This document shows positions 38,963-44,378 of a stretch of DNA of 44,378 nt, piece after piece (the first letter of the stretch is position 1; the number at the start of each line of letters is the position of its first letter). The notes beneath the pieces were generated by a model. That model saw only the letters and a list, made by a program, of their open reading frames with translations. It was not told where the DNA came from and did no database searches. A program made the translations under genes and the position numbers. Source of the DNA: Candidatus Peregrinibacteria bacterium (GTDB lineage: Bacteria; Patescibacteriota; Gracilibacteria; UM-FILTER-43-11); the NCBI GenBank assembly GCA_016932495.1, contig JAFGCR010000007.1, positions 1 through 44,378 on the forward strand, in the 5' to 3' direction.

Positions 38963-40630
38963 TTAGTTTTGCTGGGTTACCTGATGAAACAATAAGACGA
39001 CATCAAATAACGTGACGCCGCCCAGGCCATCCATATTGGCGGCTCTGAGCTGGTTTTGGGTAGGCTGGATTTCGCCATTGGCGATCTGAAAGGCCAGCGC
39101 CACGTCTAAAGGGGAGAGCTGTCCGTCCCCGCTCACATCACCCGTGGCCGGCGCGCCTATATATATAGGTAGAACAGCGGTGGCCAATCGGCCTTGGGTG
39201 TCGGTGATCTCAAGAAGGAGCTTATAAGCGCCGTCGGTCAATTGGGCGTTTTCCGGCACATCCACGTTGATGCTGTAGACTTTGAAATACTGAAGGACGC
39301 CCTGAGCTTCCCCTTCCTGCGCCTCCGCATTGATGGCGGCCACTTCGTTGGCGGTAAACGGATCGGTGCTGAACACCACTTTATTCGGATCACTGTTGAT
39401 CTCGTTGTATGTATTAAATCCGGAACGGACGATCAGCGTGCGCATGTCCTGAATATCGGTAACCTCATCGGCATCACTGACCTTTACACTTAAATTAAAC
39501 CGGCCGCCCCGTTCTTCGGTCGCGGAGCCGATGATGCGAGCGTATTCAATAATAGGACCTGCCGGCACATTGACGGAAATCGTGTTACTGCGGACTATTG
39601 AGTCATCCGGGCGCTGAGCTTCGACAAATACTTCCGCCATTCCCGGCACATCGCCCCGTTCCAGCCGCCCGGCGGCCAAGGCCGCGTCGTTCAGGCGGTT
39701 CACGGGTTCAGCCACCCAGGTGACATCGCGGAAGTTGAGGGCTTGTGTGCCCGTTCCGCCTGCACCGTCATCGAATGTACCCGTAGCCACTAAACCAAGG
39801 CTGTCTGTGGGATGGACGGTCACGGCATCTTCACCCGGATATTCTTCGACTTCTAAACTGATAGCAAGAAGACTGTCGAAAACATTCAATACGCAATTTG
39901 GGAAACCGGTGTAACCTGCCGCACAAGTACCACAAGCCGGACCGCCGTAACCCTGTTCACAAACACAATTGCCATTATTCGGATCACATTCACCATAGTC
40001 CCCACAATCCACATTGGCGCATTCATCGACTTCCTCATCGACGATAATGGTAATCTGGCCAGTGCCGATAAAATTAATCGTATTAATGACCTGCGCCTGC
40101 GCGTTTTTGGCTTCGACCCAAATACTTGTTATATCAGTTGAATAACCTTCGGCCAAACCACCGCGAACGCTGAATTTTAATTTAAATAAGGTATCGCCGA
40201 CCACGGTACTGACAGGAGTAAGGGTTACGATCTGGACTTCCAGCCGATTAGTATCGGCATCTTCCTGTACAATCGTACAGCGGCTGATCATTGGACTTAC
40301 GATTTTCGTGCCATTAAAACTCATACAGTCATTAGCATTGAAAGTAATATCATCGGGGTTGTACCATAAATGAGCCTGAAGTGATAAAACCACATCACCG
40401 ATCCCACTTCCCCCCACCATCACCGAAACCGTGTCGGTGGACTGAGGCGAATGAGCGGTGTAGTTATCGGGGATATAAAGGGTGGTATTGGTATTGCTTG
40501 GGTTCCCCACCTGGGTCAGCTCTGCTTTGAACAAGCTGGTATTATGGGAAGCAAAATAGCCGACTAAGGCAATCCCGAGAATAACTACGATCCACAACAG
40601 GATCCGGATTAAATGATGATTTTTATTCAT
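38963..40630 (-). CDS. membrane-anchored cohesin-like/EGF-like/dockerin protein
   Basis: 555 residues from the ATG at 40630 (559 from 40642). One membrane helix near the N-terminus (LIRILLWIVVILGIALVGYFA), phrase HNTSLFKA, a cohesin-like domain opening with LYIPDNYTAHS, an EGF-like module with the eight-cysteine phrase CANVDCGDYGECDPNNGNC, Ig-like domains, and a full C-terminal dockerin with two calcium loops (DVSGDGQLSPLDVALAF and NMDGLGGVTLFDVVLLF). It is probably exported and held in the membrane by its uncleaved helix. Confidence 0.93.
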   Translation of the reverse strand: MNKNHHLIRILLWIVVILGIALVGYFASHNTSLFKAELTQVGNPSNTNTTLYIPDNYTAHSPQSTDTVSVMVGGSGIGDVVLSLQAHLWYNPDDITFNANDCMSFNGTKIVSPMISRCTIVQEDADTNRLEVQIVTLTPVSTVVGDTLFKLKFSVRGGLAEGYSTDITSIWVEAKNAQAQVINTINFIGTGQITIIVDEEVDECANVDCGDYGECDPNNGNCVCEQGYGGPACGTCAAGYTGFPNCVLNVFDSLLAISLEVEEYPGEDAVTVHPTDSLGLVATGTFDDGAGGTGTQALNFRDVTWVAEPVNRLNDAALAAGRLERGDVPGMAEVFVEAQRPDDSIVRSNTISVNVPAGPIIEYARIIGSATEERGGRFNLSVKVSDADEVTDIQDMRTLIVRSGFNTYNEINSDPNKVVFSTDPFTANEVAAINAEAQEGEAQGVLQYFKVYSINVDVPENAQLTDGAYKLLLEITDTQGRLATAVLPIYIGAPATGDVSGDGQLSPLDVALAFQIANGEIQPTQNQLRAANMDGLGGVTLFDVVLLFHQVTQQN

Positions 40631-40657
40631 GTCTTCTTGCATGGTTTAAGAAGGTTA

Positions 40658-42907
40658 TTACTGTTGAGATAAATAAAGGGCGACAAGTGCGACGATGTCA
40701 TCGAAATCAATGTCACCATCAGGGGCACCTTGAGGATCGATGTCATAACGAAGCATGTCGGCCTGCATCGGGTCTAAATTGCCGAGGAAAAACGCAATTC
40801 CCTGGACGACGTCATCAAACGTATAATTATTCACCACCTCCGGCGTGTCACACATGTCCCCTACGCCATCATTATCAGCGTCGAGCTGACCAGGGTTGGC
40901 AACATCGGGGCAGTTGTCGCTGTTGTCTCCGATGCCGTCATGGTCTTCATCGTGCCATTCGGTTGGATCAAGCGGAAAATCGTCAAAGTCATTTTCCCAA
41001 AGATCATTATCCATATCGGCATCACAAATATCCCCATAGTCATCATTATCCATATTGGATTGGTCGGGATTGTAAGTGTCCGGACAATTATCAAGATTAT
41101 TTTCATAACCGTCTCCATCCGTGTCTCCGATCTCCACGGTAATTCTGCCTGCTGTATTTTGGATAGGCCTTACACATTCTTCAGCTAATTCCTGACAAGG
41201 AGAAAAGCTGTCGATCAGCATCGATTGAGGTGAAAATAAAACATCAATCGTTTCTCCATCGTTTAAATCCTGAGAAAGAGTCACTTCGGCAACCAGTAAT
41301 ACATCATTTTCACTGATATTATTAATAGGTCCGAATAATGGGTTTTGCTGTGTGCCGAATACAACCGCAAAAGAATTTGAATTTGAATCATAAGTATGAA
41401 CAACTCCTTCTAAGGCTGTTCCGTTTAAATCAATGGTTACTGGTGGAATGATTTTACCAGTACCATACCCACCAAATCCCAACACAAGTAATTTCAAACC
41501 TTCCAGATCCTTACCTGCCTTTACCTCCAGGCGAACCGTTTCGCCTGACTCCGCGGTGTATCTATCTGGAATATATAAATCAACTGCATTATCGCAAACA
41601 TCTCCAATGCCGTCTCTATCGGTATCGGTTTGGTCGGCGTTGCTAACGGCCATGCAGTTGTCACAGGCGTTGCCAAATCCGTCATGGTCGGAATCCGTTT
41701 GGCTCTGATTTCCTATATCCGGGCAGTTATCACAAGCGGAGCCGATATTATCTTCATCTGTATTTGATTGGTCCGGGTTGCTTATGTTGAGGCAGTTATC
41801 TCCGTTATCGCCGATGCCGTCGTTATCCTGGTCATTCCATTCATCCGGGTCAAGCGGGAAGTCATCCACGGCGTCATTATGGCCGTCATTATCGTCATCC
41901 TGGTCACAAGTATTGCCGATTCTGTCTCCATCTGTATCCGTCTGCTGTGGATTACTGAAGTCAGGGCAATTATCCACATCCGCGCAAAAGCCGTCACCAT
42001 CAATATCATTGTATTCATCATCGGGGCATTCATCGCAAACATCTCCAATGCCATCATGGTCAGCATCCGTTTGATTGGCGTTGCTGACAGCCGGACAGTT
42101 GTCGCAGTCATCGCCGATCCCATCCTCATCCTGGTCATCCTGATAGCAGGTGTATACCCGGTTTACCAACATGCATCTCACATTATCCATCTCCGGGCAA
42201 TTATCGCAGACATCGCCAAATTCATCGGTATCGGAATTGGTTTGATCTGCGTTAGCAACCGTTCGGCAATTATCAACATCGGCACATACCCCATCTCCAT
42301 CTTGATCATTATTGGGATCATAATCACAGGCGTCACAGACATCGCCCAATCCATCATTGTCCGAATCAAGCTGGGTGGTATTAGCGATGGCGGGGCAGTT
42401 GTCGCAGGCATCACCAAAGGCATCATTATCGGAATTGATTTGGGTTTGAGTGGGAACCTGAGGACAATTGTCGCAGGCATCGCCCCAAGGATCTCCATCA
42501 CTGTTTGTCTGATTCGGATTATAAACATTGTCGCAGTTATCATTATTCGCGCAGCGACCATCATCATCCGCGTCATTATTAGCGTCATAGTCACAATCAT
42601 CGCAAACATTACCTAACCCGTCATTATCAGAATCAAGCTGGTTGGCATTAGCAATACTGGGGCAATTATCATCGCCATTGGGAATGCCGTCCCCATCGGA
42701 ATCCATCACCGGAATATTGGGATCGATAGGAGGATGATCGCCGAACGGATCATCCGGTGGATTGGTCTGGGCCCGGTACAAAGCGGTGTTTTCGTGGCCA
42801 TTGTATAAAATCACACCCCCGATCAGCAGGACTGCCAGGGCGGCCAGCAATGTGTATTTGCTTATTTTTTTGATATTCCCCTCTGAATTTTGATTTTTTT
42901 TCTGCAT
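40658..42907 (-). CDS. thrombospondin-3-repeat protein with cohesin-like and dockerin ends
   Basis: 749 residues. Membrane helix (about 18-35), phrase HENTALYRA, about a dozen thrombospondin type 3 repeats (D-x-D-x-D-G-x-x-x-x-x-D-N-C-P pattern) that bind many calcium ions, a cohesin-like domain opening with LYIPDRYTAES, two more type 3 repeats and a dockerin-like end (IDPQGAPDGDIDFDDIVALVALYL). The repetitive DNA creates long antisense open frames that are not genes. It follows the YidC-like gene by 1 base. Confidence 0.94.
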   Translation of the reverse strand: MQKKNQNSEGNIKKISKYTLLAALAVLLIGGVILYNGHENTALYRAQTNPPDDPFGDHPPIDPNIPVMDSDGDGIPNGDDNCPSIANANQLDSDNDGLGNVCDDCDYDANNDADDDGRCANNDNCDNVYNPNQTNSDGDPWGDACDNCPQVPTQTQINSDNDAFGDACDNCPAIANTTQLDSDNDGLGDVCDACDYDPNNDQDGDGVCADVDNCRTVANADQTNSDTDEFGDVCDNCPEMDNVRCMLVNRVYTCYQDDQDEDGIGDDCDNCPAVSNANQTDADHDGIGDVCDECPDDEYNDIDGDGFCADVDNCPDFSNPQQTDTDGDRIGNTCDQDDDNDGHNDAVDDFPLDPDEWNDQDNDGIGDNGDNCLNISNPDQSNTDEDNIGSACDNCPDIGNQSQTDSDHDGFGNACDNCMAVSNADQTDTDRDGIGDVCDNAVDLYIPDRYTAESGETVRLEVKAGKDLEGLKLLVLGFGGYGTGKIIPPVTIDLNGTALEGVVHTYDSNSNSFAVVFGTQQNPLFGPINNISENDVLLVAEVTLSQDLNDGETIDVLFSPQSMLIDSFSPCQELAEECVRPIQNTAGRITVEIGDTDGDGYENNLDNCPDTYNPDQSNMDNDDYGDICDADMDNDLWENDFDDFPLDPTEWHDEDHDGIGDNSDNCPDVANPGQLDADNDGVGDMCDTPEVVNNYTFDDVVQGIAFFLGNLDPMQADMLRYDIDPQGAPDGDIDFDDIVALVALYLSQQ

Positions 42908-42908
42908 A

Positions 42909-43985
42909 TTAATCGAGTTGGGTTACTTCGACCACCGCCCGAGCCGGATGGCTTTGCTGAGCCGTGTAAGGGTTATCGGCTTTCTGGAAAGCGCCGAAAA
43001 AGGAGAGGGCCAGAAGAAGGCCAAGGGTCATGGATAGACCTTCTTCAAGTAAGTTGAAATTGATATGCCGCACAATGGGAATATGGTTCCACAGGCGGGA
43101 GAAATACTGAAAGCGATTTTTGTGCGGGCCGGCTTCGCGCAGCATCTGCATGAGTTCGCGCTGGGCAAACTGCCCCCAGTTACGGGCATGCTGTTCCACC
43201 ACGATATAACGGATAGTGGCAAAAGTTATCAGCGTGATGAAGTAAACAGTCAGCGCCACGGCAAACACGCCGGCAAACACATACACCACCACCGCGCCGA
43301 TCACCGCGAACAGGGCCGCGATCGTGAGTTGGGCGGAGCTGACGTAATCTTCTTTTTGTTTGAAATAGATCTTGGTGCAGGCATGGGCAAAATAAAGCAG
43401 GCCGGCCGTAAGCGGTAAAGTGTAGGTAATGGGAGGGGTGAGTAAACTGAAATTCAGAATACTCCAGGAGCCGGTCAGGAGGCCGGGCGCTTTTACCATC
43501 AGGTTCAGGCCCCAGAAAGTGAAAAAGAACAGGGCCATCTGAATCATTACCATGGTGGCGCCGCGATGATGGATCTTTTCGTTCACATCGTAGAGTTTGT
43601 GAAGTTCATCCTCCGTTTGACTGACAGATAACTCCCCTTTGCTGAAACGGTCCACCAGTTTTTTGTGGAACAGGTGTATCTTTTTCTGTTTAAGCTGAAT
43701 GCGGAAACTCGGATACAGAAGAACCAGCTCCACCAAAAGCGCCAGCAGGATGATGGAAAGGAGAACGCTTTTGCCGGTCAAAACAAGTAAGCTGTTCATC
43801 ACCACCAGAAACCATTTGGCCACGACCGCTTTAAAGCCGGTGTAGACCAAAGGACTGGCCGCCACCGCGTGGAGCGTGCCTTCCACAGGCGGGTTTAAAA
43901 ATGAAGCGCTGCCCTGCACAAAAGCCAGGTAAACACTGAGGGCGAATAAGACAAGGGTGGTTAAAATCAGTCCGGATCGTTTCAT
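42909..43985 (-). CDS. YidC/Oxa1-like membrane protein (divergent)
   Basis: 358 residues from the ATG at 43985 (an upstream start at 44048 would overlap the promoter). Signal-like first helix, then a helix followed by a basic, charged hairpin (FRIQLKQKKIHLFHKKLVDRFSKGELSVSQTEDELHKLYDVNEKIH) and further helices. The order helix, charged cytoplasmic hairpin, helix with QMALFFFTFWGL is like YidC/Oxa1 insertases. The match is remote, and the C-terminal half has extra helices. As first gene of the operon it may help insert the surface proteins encoded behind it. Confidence 0.7.
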   Translation of the reverse strand: MKRSGLILTTLVLFALSVYLAFVQGSASFLNPPVEGTLHAVAASPLVYTGFKAVVAKWFLVVMNSLLVLTGKSVLLSIILLALLVELVLLYPSFRIQLKQKKIHLFHKKLVDRFSKGELSVSQTEDELHKLYDVNEKIHHRGATMVMIQMALFFFTFWGLNLMVKAPGLLTGSWSILNFSLLTPPITYTLPLTAGLLYFAHACTKIYFKQKEDYVSSAQLTIAALFAVIGAVVVYVFAGVFAVALTVYFITLITFATIRYIVVEQHARNWGQFAQRELMQMLREAGPHKNRFQYFSRLWNHIPIVRHINFNLLEEGLSMTLGLLLALSFFGAFQKADNPYTAQQSHPARAVVEVTQLD

Positions 43986-44019
43986 GTGTGTTTTTATTTT
44001 TTCGAAATTAAATCTTAAT

Positions 44020-44048
44020 ATTATAGCAAATTTTGCTCGATTTATCAA
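44020..44048 (-). promoter_or_regulatory. promoter of the surface-protein operon
   Basis: On the minus strand TTGATA (44048-44043), 17 bp, extended TGC and TATAAT (44025-44020), 35 bases before the ATG at 43985. Confidence 0.85.
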
Positions 44049-44378
44049 TTCCTTGAAATTGACACGTCCAACTATTTATGGTGCCTGAAAAACAGCCTAA
44101 GCATTTCGGATAATTCTGGATTTTCGATCCGATTTTTTGTTTGCTGAAAATTTGACAAAAAAATCAAACGTTCAGACTGGCGGTTTTCCGGTCAACTCCT
44201 GTTTGACATTTTTTTAAATTATGAAGTCGGTTTTTTGTTTATGTAAAAGGAAAAAATGGGGAACATGAAAAAATAATTTTGTAAAATAATTTTGTACAAT
44301 AACCATTCCACCGGATTACAAAACCAATCCTCCTTTACGCTGTACTGCCTTCTTGCTGCCGTCTTTTTTCTGTGAAAC
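44049..44378. other. right edge, no gene seen
   Basis: 330 AT-rich bases with no supported reading frame on either strand. Two TTGACA hexamers (starting at about 44058 and 44203) lack a properly spaced -10 box. The stretch probably holds upstream or regulatory DNA of a gene outside the window. Confidence 0.4.

Noticed and set aside
41768-42616. Long plus-strand frame of Ile/Val-rich sequence (282 codons)
   Set aside because: It is the antisense of the thrombospondin-3 repeats (GAT/GAC codons read as ATC/GTC). Composition is artificial and there is no start context or promoter.

Overview
The window looks like a chromosomal segment from a Candidate Phyla Radiation (Patescibacteria) bacterium, possibly Peregrinibacteria. 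This is inferred from gene style: many small or lineage-restricted proteins, few Shine-Dalgarno sites, clear sigma70-type promoters with extended -10 boxes, and surface proteins with cohesin, dockerin and thrombospondin-3 repeats. UGA is an ordinary stop here (it ends several paralogs at the same conserved C-terminus), which argues against the UGA-Gly lineages Gracilibacteria and Absconditabacteria.

Layout. 1-7.6 kb: tRNA-Gln with a duplicated 3' end, guanylate kinase, a strong promoter that drives a roughly 470-nt structured RNA of no family I recognise, a P2-type cation ATPase, two microproteins (one Lys/Ala repeat, one Cys-rich), a DUF378 protein and a YibE/F protein. 7.6-9.1 kb: an nhaA gene with an unusually good ribosome site, a structured leader and 16-bp inverted repeats on both sides, which looks like an acquired cassette. 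9.1-10.6 kb: an SOS operon in which two GAAC-N4-GTTC-type boxes precede two membrane microproteins and lexA, then a GIY-YIG nuclease gene bracketed by an exact 34-bp duplication of the lexA 3' end. 10.6-15.3 kb: a sodium-dependent NSS transporter, an acidic lipoprotein and a conjugation-type ATPase.

15.4-29.8 kb is the most unusual part. Eight tandem paralogs of about 510-556 residues are packed head to tail and read leftward, in two runs (six genes and two genes). Each run starts back to back with an ORF6N-domain gene. The paralogs have paired zinc-ribbon-like ends around two cysteine-rich blocks. In the first block of all eight, cysteine spacings are almost without exception multiples of three residues, which suggests a short-period solenoid. 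The divergent promoter layout is the same in both copies, so the ORF6N protein probably regulates its run. The array ends 4 bp from the 3' end of a tRNA-Arg gene.

29.8-44.1 kb: an MBL-fold protein and, read leftward from a strong promoter at 44.02-44.05 kb, a surface-protein operon. It holds a YidC/Oxa1-like membrane protein, three membrane-anchored proteins that each carry a cohesin-like domain near the front and a dockerin-like end, a cohesin-like lipoprotein, a cohesin-FN3 protein and a Gly-Glu-repeat membrane protein. This could be a self-assembling, calcium-dependent cell-surface layer.

Dispersed hairpin repeats run through the window: a 72-nt two-hairpin element in two full copies, single-hairpin versions inside a terminator loop and inside a coding region, and perfect palindromes without U-tracts. 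No CRISPR array, rRNA gene, transposase or integrase gene was seen.
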